Counted from the first letter of the stretch, positions 9,217 to 18,153 are shown. The stretch: 64,000 nt of DNA from CAZCVI01 sp964502145 (GCA_964502145.1 CAZCVI010000001.1:186001-250000); one strand, 5' to 3'. Program-made: numbers and translations. The notes: a model not told the origin generated them from the letters alone.

Positions 9217-10410
9217 ATGATGAGTAAATTCGACACCATCCAGTTAGGGGACAAAGCCCGGTTAAGCCATACCATTACCCAGGATGATATCGACCGCTTT
9301 GTCCAGCTCACCGGGGATGACAACCGGCTGCACACCGACAGTGAATTTGCTGGTAAAACGCCATTAAAAAAAACCGTGGCTCACGGCATGTTGAGTGCCT
9401 CCTTTATCTCTACTATTATAGGTACCAAACTTCCCGGTGACGGTGCCTTATGGTTCTCGCAAAATTTTCAATTCCTATTGCCTGTACGAGTTGGCGACAC
9501 AATAAACATTATTAGCGAAGTAATCAAGAAAATTCCAAGGGATAAGATAATCGAATTAAAGACTGATATTTTCAACCAGCACAATCAAAAAGTAACCACC
9601 GGCGTCGCCCAGGTGAAGATCGTTGATCAAGAAGAACCCCAACCCGAGAAGAAATCAGCGCCCATTCCCGGACGGCCCGTCGCGTTTGTCGCCGGTGGTT
9701 CCGGTGGTATTGGCTCAGCCGTGTGTGTGCAGTTGGCCGCAGAGGGATTTGATATTATACTCCATTATAATAAAAATAAAGAGAAAGCCCTGGAAGTAGC
9801 AAAACAAATTCAGCAATTGGGCGCAAAAGCCGTTTTGGTAACCGGTGATATTACCAATGAAAAAGATATTCAAGAGATCGCCACACAGGTCAGTCGTTAT
9901 TTTGATTCCATAACTGCGTTAGTCAACTGCACCACGCTGCAAATGGCGGATGTAAAGTTCGAAGAGTTGGAGTGGCAAGATATTCAACACCATTTTGAAC
10001 TACAAGTGAAGGGCTGCTTTACCCTGGTAAACTATGTTCTGCCCATGATGAAAAAGAATCAATACGGTAAGATCGTGCTTATCACCAGTCAAGCTGTGGA
10101 GACCCCCAACGCCGGGTGGCTGCCTTATATTACTGCCAAATCCGCGTTAAACGGTTTCTCCAGATCATTGGCCTTGTCATTGTCGCCCCATAATATAACC
10201 GTGAACCTTGTCTCTCCTGGTATGACCGAAACCCCTTTAATCATGGATATCCCCCAAAAGGCCCGTTTACTCACCGCGGCCCGGACACCAATGGGGAGAC
10301 TGTGCAAACCAGAAGACGTTGCTTCTGCTGTCAGCTTTTTAGTGTCACCCAAAACCGGTTTTATAACCGGTGAAACCATCCGCGTAAATGGTGGACAAGT
10401 CCTGATGTAA
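9217..10410 (+). CDS. MaoC-like hydratase fused to an SDR reductase
   Basis: A 397-residue two-domain protein. Residues 5-140 are a MaoC/hot-dog hydratase domain with the (R)-hydratase signature TGDDNRLHTD (Asp34 and His39 are the expected catalytic pair) and VAHGML. Residues 150-397 are an SDR domain with GGSGGIGSA and the catalytic Tyr304/Lys308 pair (LPYITAKSAL). The two activities correspond to consecutive acyl-chain steps: reduction of 3-oxoacyl and dehydration or hydration of 3-hydroxyacyl/enoyl. It is a second reductase in the same block (compare 4698-5417). A good ribosome site (AAGGAG) ends just before tandem ATGs at 9217 and 9220, so either may be used. Confidence 0.9.
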   Translation: MMSKFDTIQLGDKARLSHTITQDDIDRFVQLTGDDNRLHTDSEFAGKTPLKKTVAHGMLSASFISTIIGTKLPGDGALWFSQNFQFLLPVRVGDTINIISEVIKKIPRDKIIELKTDIFNQHNQKVTTGVAQVKIVDQEEPQPEKKSAPIPGRPVAFVAGGSGGIGSAVCVQLAAEGFDIILHYNKNKEKALEVAKQIQQLGAKAVLVTGDITNEKDIQEIATQVSRYFDSITALVNCTTLQMADVKFEELEWQDIQHHFELQVKGCFTLVNYVLPMMKKNQYGKIVLITSQAVETPNAGWLPYITAKSALNGFSRSLALSLSPHNITVNLVSPGMTETPLIMDIPQKARLLTAARTPMGRLCKPEDVASAVSFLVSPKTGFITGETIRVNGGQVLM

Positions 10411-10436
10411 TCGCAAGAGAGAAGGGAAAAAGAGAC

Positions 10437-10497
10437 ATAAGAATAAGAGAAAAAAGAATTAGAGAAAAAAAATAAGAGAAAAAAAATAAGAGAAAAA
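10437..10497 (+). repeat. Purine-only tandem repeat in the leader of the FkbH-like gene
   Basis: The 88-base gap before the FkbH-like gene is almost pure A/G plus a few T. It contains about four imperfect copies of a 14-base word of the form TAAGAGAAAAAAAA, running up to the ATG at 10499. There is no strict Shine-Dalgarno sequence; the last AAGAGAAAAAT occupies its place. Such runs are slippage-prone and could tune the expression of the following genes. No hairpin is possible because the strand is nearly all purine. Confidence 0.75.
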
Positions 10498-10498
10498 T

Positions 10499-12262
10499 AT
10501 GTCAACCGCAGAGATACCTTTTTTGGATATGCTGGATTTCATAAACAAATCCGCTGCTGCAAATCACAGCACCAGTCCGATCATCCGTATTCATTGGTTG
10601 AGAAATTTTTCAGTTGAAGGCGTCGAACCCTTCTTAAAATACCATCTCTACCGGGCCGGTTTTAATCCCGCCATTGTTTTTGGAAACTACGATACTATTC
10701 GTCAGGAAATATTGGATAGCTCCTCTCATTTGTACCAGCACTCGCCCCATGCAATTGTATTGGCTTTATATCTTGAACAGCTAGCGGTTGATAGTTTTTC
10801 CCCCTCCTGGGATTATAATCAGCTTATAGAAGAGCTTCAATCCATTTACACCATGCTCGCCCGCAACACCAATGCACTTATTATCGTAAATACCTTTATT
10901 CCTTCGTTTGTTTCTGAATTTGGCATTACCAATGTCCCTGGTCAAATCGATCGTGGGACTAAAATAATGGAAGTTAACCGTTTTATCCGCACCTTTGTCA
11001 ATCAAAATGCTTCGCGCTTTTTCCTGGCCGATTGGGATTGGTATATACGCATTCATGGTGAAGAACAATGTTTGGATTACCGTTTCTGGTACTCTTCCAA
11101 GGCACCCTTTAAAAAGTGTTTTCTGAATGACTATGCTTTTAATATTGTCACCATCATCAACGCCCTTCAAGGCAAAGCCAAAAAGTGCCTCGTTTTAGAT
11201 TGTGACAACACCCTGTGGGGAGGCATTATCGGCGAGGACGGCTTAAGCGGCATTAAACTCGATCGGAACGATGCCCCCGGTACCATATTTTATCACTTCC
11301 AACACTGTGTATTGCAACTGTACCGGCGCGGCGTGTTGATTCTCCTATGCAGTAAAAATAATGAAGACGATATCTGGGACGTCTTGGACAATCACCCCGC
11401 TTGCTTGCTCAAACGGTCTCACATCGCAGCGTACCGCATCAATTGGCAGGATAAAGTCACCAATATAAATGCTCTTGCCCAAGAATTAAATCTCAACCCC
11501 GATAGTTTTGTTTTCCTGGACGACAACCCCATGGAGTGTGAATTCGTTCGCACCATGATTCCTGGCATCACCGTTCTGCACGTTCCGCAAAAACTCTATA
11601 CTTACCCCTCCCTGCTGTTAAAAGAGGGCCTTTTTGATACATTGTATATAAGTGACGAAGATAAGCAACGTACCCAAATGGTCCAGAGTGAAGCCAAAAG
11701 AAAAATAGTTCTTGAAGCTTCACAAGACATTGAAAATTATCTCGCTTCCTTAAATATCCGTGCCACTATCCACCCAGCCACAGCCGAAGAAATTCCCCGT
11801 ATTGCCCAACTCACTCAAAAAACCAACCAGTTTAATCTGACCACCACACGTTATTCCACCACCCAAGTGGAAACTTTCATCACTGCACCGGAATATGCCG
11901 TGTTTTCTATGACCGTAGCAGATAAGTTCGGGGATTTGGGGTTAACCGCAGTACTGATCGCTAAAAAAATGGCAGAGACTGCTATGATCGATACATTATT
12001 GATGAGCTGCCGGATTTTAGGGAGAAAACTGGAGATTGCTTTTGTCAATCATTGCCTGACACATTTAGAGAAAAAGTGGCAGATTCAGCAGTGGCAAGCC
12101 CAATACATTCCTACCAGAAAAAATATCCAGACCGCCGATTTCTGGGACAAAACCATGGGCTTTTCAGAGATAAAAGGGGAAAACCAGGGACGAACCTTTC
12201 GCTTAACCGCGAACACCCGCATCAATCAAAGCATAAATTTTATTACCATTGAGGCTGAATAA
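10499..12262 (+). CDS. FkbH-like HAD-IIIC domain protein
   Basis: A 587-residue protein of the FkbH/HAD-IIIC family. The HAD motif I is LDCDNTLWGG (Asp234 and Asp236), motif II lies around LLCSKNNEDD, and motif IV is FLDDNPMECEFV. About 220 N-terminal residues precede it, and a GNAT-like segment follows at about residues 420-580 (TQKTNQFNLTTTRY, MSCRILGRKLE), which matches the full-length family. Characterised FkbH proteins take glycerate from 1,3-bisphosphoglycerate, dephosphorylate it and load it onto an ACP. The next gene is an ACP 1 base downstream, exactly the expected partner. This implies a glyceryl-type or similar hydroxyacyl unit (inference). Confidence 0.9.
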   Translation: MSTAEIPFLDMLDFINKSAAANHSTSPIIRIHWLRNFSVEGVEPFLKYHLYRAGFNPAIVFGNYDTIRQEILDSSSHLYQHSPHAIVLALYLEQLAVDSFSPSWDYNQLIEELQSIYTMLARNTNALIIVNTFIPSFVSEFGITNVPGQIDRGTKIMEVNRFIRTFVNQNASRFFLADWDWYIRIHGEEQCLDYRFWYSSKAPFKKCFLNDYAFNIVTIINALQGKAKKCLVLDCDNTLWGGIIGEDGLSGIKLDRNDAPGTIFYHFQHCVLQLYRRGVLILLCSKNNEDDIWDVLDNHPACLLKRSHIAAYRINWQDKVTNINALAQELNLNPDSFVFLDDNPMECEFVRTMIPGITVLHVPQKLYTYPSLLLKEGLFDTLYISDEDKQRTQMVQSEAKRKIVLEASQDIENYLASLNIRATIHPATAEEIPRIAQLTQKTNQFNLTTTRYSTTQVETFITAPEYAVFSMTVADKFGDLGLTAVLIAKKMAETAMIDTLLMSCRILGRKLEIAFVNHCLTHLEKKWQIQQWQAQYIPTRKNIQTADFWDKTMGFSEIKGENQGRTFRLTANTRINQSINFITIEAE

Positions 12263-12520
12263 ATGAACCCCATTCAAAGTGAAACCAAACTAAAAGAACT
12301 GATGGCCACTGTTTTTAATGTGAAACCTTCAGATATAACCGACAGGTCGACTCCCGATACCCTCGAAAACTGGGATTCCGTCAACCATTTAAATTTGATC
12401 CTGGCTCTTGAGGAAACCTTCGCTATTGAACTGACCGAGGATGAGAGCGTCGAAATCCTAAGTGTCCCCCTAATCAAACTGGTACTTCAAGAACATGGGG
12501 TCGTTTTTGAAAAAGAGTAG
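12263..12520 (+). CDS. Acyl carrier protein
   Basis: An 85-residue ACP directly after the FkbH-like gene. The phosphopantetheine site is Ser39 in ENWDSVNHLNLI, followed by the acidic recognition helix EETFAIELTEDES. Length and motif are typical. It is the second carrier protein in this operon (the first is at 4391) and is presumably charged by the FkbH-like protein upstream or the AMP-forming ligase downstream. Confidence 0.92.
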   Translation: MNPIQSETKLKELMATVFNVKPSDITDRSTPDTLENWDSVNHLNLILALEETFAIELTEDESVEILSVPLIKLVLQEHGVVFEKE

Positions 12521-12545
12521 TTCCTTATAATAAAAATAATTATAA

Positions 12546-13904
12546 ATGGAAGCCATAAACACCATCCTTACCCGTATGCACACCAATGCCGCTAAACCCG
12601 CGCTCTTTTGGAAAGAGAGGGAGTATTCCTATACTGATTTTTTCCATCTCATCCACCAATGGGATATTTATTTTGATGAGCATCACATCCAAGTTGGCAC
12701 CGTCTGTGGTGTGGTGGGTGATTTTTCACCCCAAATCTGCGCCCTCTTTTTTGCCCTGATGATCAAACGGTGTATCATCGTGCCCTTTTCACCTGAAGTG
12801 AAAGCCGAGATGCCCGGGTTTCTTAAGATTGCAGGTGTGCAAAAATTGTTTCGCTTCGATAGCAATGATGAATGGACCCTTGAACCCATTTCCGGGCTCA
12901 CTCTTATCCCACTTGAAAATGAGTTATTAAGTTCTTTTCGAACGACACAAATGCCTGGGTTGATTGTATTCACTTCCGGTTCTACTGGCAAACCCAAGGG
13001 CATCTTGCATAGTTGTGAACGAATCATGAAGAAGTTTGTACTCCCGCGTCAAGGGTGGCGCACCATATTGTTTTTAATGATGGATCATTTTGGCGGGTTT
13101 AATACTTTTTTGTCCGCCTTTGCCTACGGCGGTACTGCCATATGTGTGCCTCAGCGCAACCCTGGCGATGTGTGCCGCGTGATTGAACAATCCAAAGCCG
13201 ATCTATTACCTACCACTCCCACCTTTCTCAATATGCTCGTGGCTTCAGGAAGTCACAAGACTTTTGATCTCTCATCCTTAAAACTGATTAGCTACGGAAC
13301 CGAGGTCATGCCCGAATCCACCCTCAAAAAGATCAGGGCTGTTTTTCCTACCATCACATTTAAGCAGACCTATGGTCTTTCCGAATTGGGCGTCTTACGT
13401 TCCCAATCTCAAAGCGATGATACCGCCTGGGTAAAAATCGGGGGCCCTGGTTTTGAAGTCAAAGTACTGGACAATATTCTGTGGGTGCGTTCAGAAGCCA
13501 ACATGATCGGTTATCTTAATGCCCCCCAACCCATTGACCCCGACGGTTGGATGTGTACTGGTGACCATGTCGAGGTTCGCGGCGACTATATGCGTATAAT
13601 CGGGCGTAAATCCGAAGCGATCAATGTGGGCGGGAAAAAAGTGTTTCCTATTGAAATAGAAAGCGTATTATTAAAAGCTGATAATGTCATTGAAGCTGCT
13701 GTTTTTGCCAGCCAACATCCCTTGATGGGACAGGTTGTTCACGCCAAAGTGTCCCTCGCTAAACCCGAAAACCCCATTGAACTGAGCGAACGGTTGCGGA
13801 CCTTTTGTGTCACTCAATTGGCCAGATATAAAGTTCCCGTTAAATTTCGTGTTGTCCCATTGGAAGAGCTTCGTAGTTTACGATTCAAAAAATTGAGGGG
13901 ATAA
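12546..13904 (+). CDS. AMP-forming acyl ligase (ANL superfamily)
   Basis: A 452-residue adenylating enzyme. The P-loop is TSGSTGKPKG at residues 143-152, the A5-like motif is YGLSELG, then WMCTGDHV (A7) and GRKSEAINVGGKKVFP (A8). The C terminus ends LRFKKLRG, which supplies the expected A10 lysine. It activates a carboxylic acid as acyl-AMP and transfers it to a pantetheine thiol, here probably on the ACP just upstream. It is somewhat short for the superfamily. The 25-base gap before ATG 12546 contains an AT-only inverted repeat (TTATAAT...ATTATAA) and no clear Shine-Dalgarno sequence. Confidence 0.92.
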   Translation: MEAINTILTRMHTNAAKPALFWKEREYSYTDFFHLIHQWDIYFDEHHIQVGTVCGVVGDFSPQICALFFALMIKRCIIVPFSPEVKAEMPGFLKIAGVQKLFRFDSNDEWTLEPISGLTLIPLENELLSSFRTTQMPGLIVFTSGSTGKPKGILHSCERIMKKFVLPRQGWRTILFLMMDHFGGFNTFLSAFAYGGTAICVPQRNPGDVCRVIEQSKADLLPTTPTFLNMLVASGSHKTFDLSSLKLISYGTEVMPESTLKKIRAVFPTITFKQTYGLSELGVLRSQSQSDDTAWVKIGGPGFEVKVLDNILWVRSEANMIGYLNAPQPIDPDGWMCTGDHVEVRGDYMRIIGRKSEAINVGGKKVFPIEIESVLLKADNVIEAAVFASQHPLMGQVVHAKVSLAKPENPIELSERLRTFCVTQLARYKVPVKFRVVPLEELRSLRFKKLRG

Positions 13905-13908
13905 ACAG

Positions 13909-14634
13909 ATGCAAGCACTCACCATAGATGTGGATTGGGCACAAGATGCCATCCTGGCCGATACCCTGCAATTACTGATTGATTACGATGTAAGCGCCAC
14001 TATCTTTGCAACTCATAAAACACCTCTCCTTGAAGGACTGTCAGAAAAAATCGAGGTGGGCATTCATCCCAACTTTAATGACCTGTTAATGGGAAAGGGT
14101 GGGAATTTTCAAAAAGTAATCGATGATTTAATGACTCACTTTCCCTCCGCCAAAGGCGTTCGCTCACACTCCCTGACGCAAAGCTCCCATATCCTGAATT
14201 ATTTTGTGAGCATTGGCTTAACGTATGACAGCAACCTGTTTCTGCCCTATCAAAACGTGGCCCCTTTTTTTCATTTTAATGGTTTTGTCCGTATCCCCTA
14301 TCATTGGGAAGACGATTATCACTATGGTATCGGTAGAACCTTTGACACAGTCGGCCTCAACCTCGATGATCACCATAGCTGGAACATCCTGAATTTTCAT
14401 CCCATCCATGTTTTCCTCAATACCGAGAATCAGGACCGGTATATCCTTTCAAAACCCTTTCACCAGAAAATTAGTAAACTGTCGGAATATTGCAACCACA
14501 GCCATGTCCCCGGAACCCGCGATTGCCTGAAGATGTGGCTGGAATATGTCATGGCGAACCATTTGGAAACACGGACTTTAAAAGAAATCGCTAGGCAGCT
14601 AAAGAATAATGCGGCGGGTGATACCCCCCGGTAA
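13909..14634 (+). CDS. Polysaccharide-deacetylase-fold protein, WbmS-like
   Basis: A 241-residue protein with the layout of the polysaccharide deacetylase (NodB) fold. TIDVDWAQD at the N terminus supplies the acidic motif, GIHPNFNDLL stands where the metal-binding histidines usually are, and GVRSHSL is the Arg/His motif. It resembles the WbmS proteins of O-antigen clusters, as far as I can recall that family. Such enzymes would remove an acyl group from an amino sugar or act on a related amide. It starts 5 bases after the ligase, so it belongs to the same operon. The catalytic activity is not certain. Confidence 0.72.
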   Translation: MQALTIDVDWAQDAILADTLQLLIDYDVSATIFATHKTPLLEGLSEKIEVGIHPNFNDLLMGKGGNFQKVIDDLMTHFPSAKGVRSHSLTQSSHILNYFVSIGLTYDSNLFLPYQNVAPFFHFNGFVRIPYHWEDDYHYGIGRTFDTVGLNLDDHHSWNILNFHPIHVFLNTENQDRYILSKPFHQKISKLSEYCNHSHVPGTRDCLKMWLEYVMANHLETRTLKEIARQLKNNAAGDTPR

Positions 14635-14640
14635 GATGGG

Positions 14641-15729
14641 ATGCTTATTATGAATCGGGAAATTTTAATTATTAAAGAGCAAATTCAATTATACCCATTG
14701 AATTTGAGTGGCCTTACAGTGATCACCGAATGTGCCAGTGGCTACTATGCCTTTAATACCCTTGTTCCCTTGATGGCCGGTGCCAAGAAAGTGATTGCCG
14801 TCGGTGGGGATTCGGTTTATGCCAGTTATAGTCACTGTCGGGATAATCTTATGGATATACTGACAAAAAACAATCTTAACACCGAGCATATCACGATTTG
14901 TGATAAGTTGGAAAAAGAACATTTGGAAGAAGCTGATATAATCACTAACACGGGCTTTGTTCGACCCATCACCGCAAGCATGATGAAATGTATGAAAAAA
15001 AGTGCAGTCATCCCGTTAATGTGGGAAACCTGGGAGTTTCGTGACAGTGATCTTGATTTACCGGCAGCACGGGAAAATGAAATTCTGGTACTGGGAACCC
15101 ATGAGGCGTACCCCAAATTAGCCATGTATCCCTATATTGGAATGCTGGCGCTCAGTCTTCTGTTTCGCTTGGAACTTGAAGTATATAAAAATAGAGTCAT
15201 CCTGATTGGTGGCGGTATTCCTGGAACCGCAATCGCCGATACATTTCAAAAGAATGGCGTGTTTTACCATTGGTTTGTGGATACCCCCCAGAAGAAGGAG
15301 CAGTTGCCATACCATCAAATAAGCCAGTATAAAGAGATATTTAGTCATGCCGATGCCATTATTTTTATTGAGCACGAGATTGATAAAGATATTTTCTGCG
15401 TGGAAAATGATTTTACCTTCCAGCAGTTGGCCCGGCTCAATCCCGATATAAAAATGGGCGTGATATCTGGTAAACTCGACATACCCGCACTAAAAGAATC
15501 CGGGCTCCGCTTTTATCCCCCCACTATTAAACCATTTGGATTCATGAGCTTTCAACCCTACCATCTTGGTCCCAGACCGGTGCTTGAATTATTTTCAGCC
15601 GGGCTCAAAGTTGGAGAACTGATGGCCAGATGCAGGTTAAAAGGAATGGGTATAGCCGAAACCATCCAATATTGTTTAACCCATTCCCCGGCGATGGATT
15701 TCGGGAATGGTGGTTACATGGAGAAATAA
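14641..15729 (+). CDS. Predicted NAD(P)-binding two-domain oxidoreductase-like protein
   Basis: A 362-residue protein that I do not recognise as a named family. It has an N-terminal alpha/beta domain with a glycine-poor Rossmann-like start (GLTVITECASGYYAF, then AKKVIAVGGDS). A central segment reads NTGFVRPIT and VLGTHEAYP, and a second nucleotide-binding domain reads VILIGGGIPGTAIAD at about residue 186. This order resembles the D-2-hydroxyacid dehydrogenase/adenosylhomocysteinase architecture. A reductive or dehydrogenase role on an acyl or sugar intermediate is plausible from the neighbours only. ATG 14641 and ATG 14650 are both possible starts. Confidence 0.6.
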   Translation: MLIMNREILIIKEQIQLYPLNLSGLTVITECASGYYAFNTLVPLMAGAKKVIAVGGDSVYASYSHCRDNLMDILTKNNLNTEHITICDKLEKEHLEEADIITNTGFVRPITASMMKCMKKSAVIPLMWETWEFRDSDLDLPAARENEILVLGTHEAYPKLAMYPYIGMLALSLLFRLELEVYKNRVILIGGGIPGTAIADTFQKNGVFYHWFVDTPQKKEQLPYHQISQYKEIFSHADAIIFIEHEIDKDIFCVENDFTFQQLARLNPDIKMGVISGKLDIPALKESGLRFYPPTIKPFGFMSFQPYHLGPRPVLELFSAGLKVGELMARCRLKGMGIAETIQYCLTHSPAMDFGNGGYMEK

Positions 15730-15730
15730 C

Positions 15731-16315
15731 ATGAAAGAGGGAATTGTTTTGGAACCAGAACTTTTGAAATTGTGGGGACAATTAAATCAATTGCATATCC
15801 AATTACGGGATTATACCATGCACCAGTATAAGCGGATCAATCCTTTTTGTGAGGACCTTTTTGATTGGCAGGAGAAAGGGCATTATTGCAGTGGCAAAGA
15901 GAGTGTGACCATTTATGATTCCGCTACCATTGTTGGTGATGTGAAGATCGGTGAAAACACCTGGATCGGTCCTTTTTGCACCATTGATGGCAACCGTGCC
16001 AGTGTTAAAATCGGTTCTTTTTGTTCCATCTCCGGGTTTGTGCAAATTTTGACCCATGATACTGTAAAGTGGGCCTTGTCCGGGGGGCGGTTGCCTTATG
16101 AATATGCTCCCGTTGAAATCGGTGATTGTTGTTTCATCGGCATCCAATCCATTATTCTCAAGGGCGTTACTATCGGCAACCATTGTTTGGTAGCCGCCAA
16201 TAGTGTCGTCATCCGTGACCTCCCCGATTATGCTATCGTCGCAGGGAATCCAGCCCGGATAATTGGCCGGGTTACCATCAGCGAGTCCTCTGTTAACCTT
16301 GAATATGACCGTTGA
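15731..16315 (+). CDS. Hexapeptide-repeat acyltransferase (LbH fold)
   Basis: A 194-residue left-handed beta-helix transferase with hexapeptide turns (VGDVKIGENTWIGPF, IGSFCSISG, IGDCCFIGIQ, IGNHCLVAANSVV) and the typical closing YAIVAGNPARI. An extra N-terminal helical part of ~60 residues precedes the helix. The histidine in ILTHDTVKWAL is a candidate general base. It acetylates or acylates a sugar or amino sugar, and is the second such enzyme in the locus. ATG 15731 is preferred over an upstream GTG because it sits right after the previous stop. Confidence 0.87.
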   Translation: MKEGIVLEPELLKLWGQLNQLHIQLRDYTMHQYKRINPFCEDLFDWQEKGHYCSGKESVTIYDSATIVGDVKIGENTWIGPFCTIDGNRASVKIGSFCSISGFVQILTHDTVKWALSGGRLPYEYAPVEIGDCCFIGIQSIILKGVTIGNHCLVAANSVVIRDLPDYAIVAGNPARIIGRVTISESSVNLEYDR

Positions 16316-16332
16316 TTAAGGAGTCTTTTAAA

Positions 16333-17313
16333 ATGATTGAATCATTGTTCCAAAACGGCGTGCTTGAAGCCGTTGACGTGAATTTGTACTGCAATAATGA
16401 GACCTCTCGGTTTGCCAATCAACAGCAAGTCAATGAACTCTATGCCGATAAATGGAAAGCGTTTGATGATACGGATGAGTCAAACAAGAAACGGGCGTTT
16501 GACCTGCAAAAAAAATGGTACCTGGAGCTCTATGGTTTTAAGAGTGTACAAGAATTGGCCGCTTGTTTGCAGGGTAAAAAGGTTATCCTGGATGCGGGCT
16601 GTGGTTTGGGGTATAAAAGCGCGTGGTTTGCCCAGTTATCACCCACGTCACTTGTGATTGGTATGGATTTTTCCAAGTGCGTAAGTATTGCCGCCAAAAA
16701 TTACCGGCAACAGGAAAATCTCTTTTTTGTTCAAGCCGATATTGCGGACACCCACCTATTGGATGACTCTGTTGATTATATTAATTGTGATCAAGTTTTG
16801 CACCATACTGAAAACCCAGCAGCAACACTGAGAGAATTGATCAGGATCTCGAAATCCAATGCTCAATTGGCACTGTACGTGTACGCTCAAAAAGCAGTGC
16901 CAAGGGAACTGCTGGATGATTACTTCAGGATTCAGTCCAGTAAAATGACCTATGATGAGTTGTACCGGATGTCTGACCAAATAACACAGTTGGGAAAAGT
17001 ACTCAGCGAATTAAAGACACAGATAAACGTGCCCGATATCCCGGCTCTGCGTATTAAAGGAGGAACCTACGATTTGCAACGCTTCCTTTATTGGAATTTT
17101 TTTAAATGTTTTTGGAATGAAGAGCTGGGGTATGAGAGTTCCGTTTTGACAAACCTCGATTGGTACAGTCCTTCCAATGCCAGACGGTATAGTGAAGACG
17201 AATTTCGGCACATGATACAGCAGAATCATTTGCAAACTCTCTTCTTTCATCAAGAGGAAGCTTGTTACAGTGGACGTTTTTTAAAACCCATACCAGCTTA
17301 CCCGGAGTCTTAA
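16333..17313 (+). CDS. Class I SAM-dependent methyltransferase
   Basis: A 326-residue methyltransferase with motif I DAGCGLGYKS near residue 87, then GMDFSKC, DSVDYINCDQVLHH (motif IV) and a long C-terminal extension (residues 200-326) rich in aromatic residues. I chose ATG 16333 because AAGGAG lies nine bases upstream; a TTG at 16312 in the same frame overlaps the previous stop but lacks this. The C-terminal part, WYSPSNARRYS, resembles the substrate lobe of glycan-cluster methyltransferases. Substrate unknown. Confidence 0.82.
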   Translation: MIESLFQNGVLEAVDVNLYCNNETSRFANQQQVNELYADKWKAFDDTDESNKKRAFDLQKKWYLELYGFKSVQELAACLQGKKVILDAGCGLGYKSAWFAQLSPTSLVIGMDFSKCVSIAAKNYRQQENLFFVQADIADTHLLDDSVDYINCDQVLHHTENPAATLRELIRISKSNAQLALYVYAQKAVPRELLDDYFRIQSSKMTYDELYRMSDQITQLGKVLSELKTQINVPDIPALRIKGGTYDLQRFLYWNFFKCFWNEELGYESSVLTNLDWYSPSNARRYSEDEFRHMIQQNHLQTLFFHQEEACYSGRFLKPIPAYPES

Positions 17314-18153
17314 ATGAAAAGTAATTTAGCAAAATCAAGTGAAGACCTGAAAAAAAAGTATCATATTCACATCGGGCATATTGTTCCTTACAAAGAGCGG
17401 TTTAACGAACTTCCCGGTCATATTTTTGTAAACCAAGACGGCGTGTTTATTGCAGAATATGCAGGCCGGAGAATCGTAAAATTTGATCATTCCTTTACCC
17501 AAGCCGAACCCTTGAACTGTGAATTCGATAAACCCGCCGGTTTCCACATTGCCGAAGAGGGCATCTGGCTATGTGGTCCCCATCAAAAAAAATTGTTTTT
17601 TTATAAACCGATAGGCACCGGGTATCAGTTGGAAAAAGAGCTGGAACTTGATAATGTCCTACCCATTTGGATCGAACGTGTGCCTTTTGAAGAGACGTAT
17701 TTCATCCAGGCGTATCAACAACGGGTTGGGGGCGGGAGTAGTCTCTGGAAATTAGCTGCTGGAGTACTCTCCCCGGTGAAGAGTTGGGAAAACAATAAAT
17801 ATAGCCATCTCAAAGTGTATGACCAGGGCATTTTGTTATTGGATTTATCGAATAAAAGGCTGCTTCGCTTGGACTTTAACGGTAACCTCGTGGATTCGAT
17901 AGAATTGGAATGGGCTCCTTACGAAAATATTTCATCCGGTTTTTTTGATAATCAAGGGTATAGTTTTGTTATCAGCGACAATAATTATTTATATAAATTT
18001 GATGCCGCGGGCCGTTTAATCTTTCGTTCGAACGTACTCCTACGCTCCGATTTCATAACTCCCGGTGGTTTTCAAGCCAATATTGTGTGTTATCAGTCTA
18101 CTTTATTTTCAGCCGATGTGCGAACTGGCAATATTATTACCTTACACATCTAA
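17314..18153 (+). CDS. Hypothetical protein, probable beta-propeller (NHL-like)
   Basis: A 279-residue protein with no signal peptide. It shows about six loosely repeated strand-turn units of the form IFVNQDGVFIAEYAGRRIVKFD, IHIAEEGIWLCGPHQKKLFFYK-like and GILLLDLSNKRLLRLDFNG. These resemble blades of NHL/SMP-30-type propellers. No catalytic residues can be named. It starts on the base after the previous stop and ends 25 bases before a radical SAM gene, so it is co-transcribed with the glycan genes. It could be a scaffold or a sugar-lactone-type enzyme, but I would not assign either. Confidence 0.6.
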   Translation: MKSNLAKSSEDLKKKYHIHIGHIVPYKERFNELPGHIFVNQDGVFIAEYAGRRIVKFDHSFTQAEPLNCEFDKPAGFHIAEEGIWLCGPHQKKLFFYKPIGTGYQLEKELELDNVLPIWIERVPFEETYFIQAYQQRVGGGSSLWKLAAGVLSPVKSWENNKYSHLKVYDQGILLLDLSNKRLLRLDFNGNLVDSIELEWAPYENISSGFFDNQGYSFVISDNNYLYKFDAAGRLIFRSNVLLRSDFITPGGFQANIVCYQSTLFSADVRTGNIITLHI

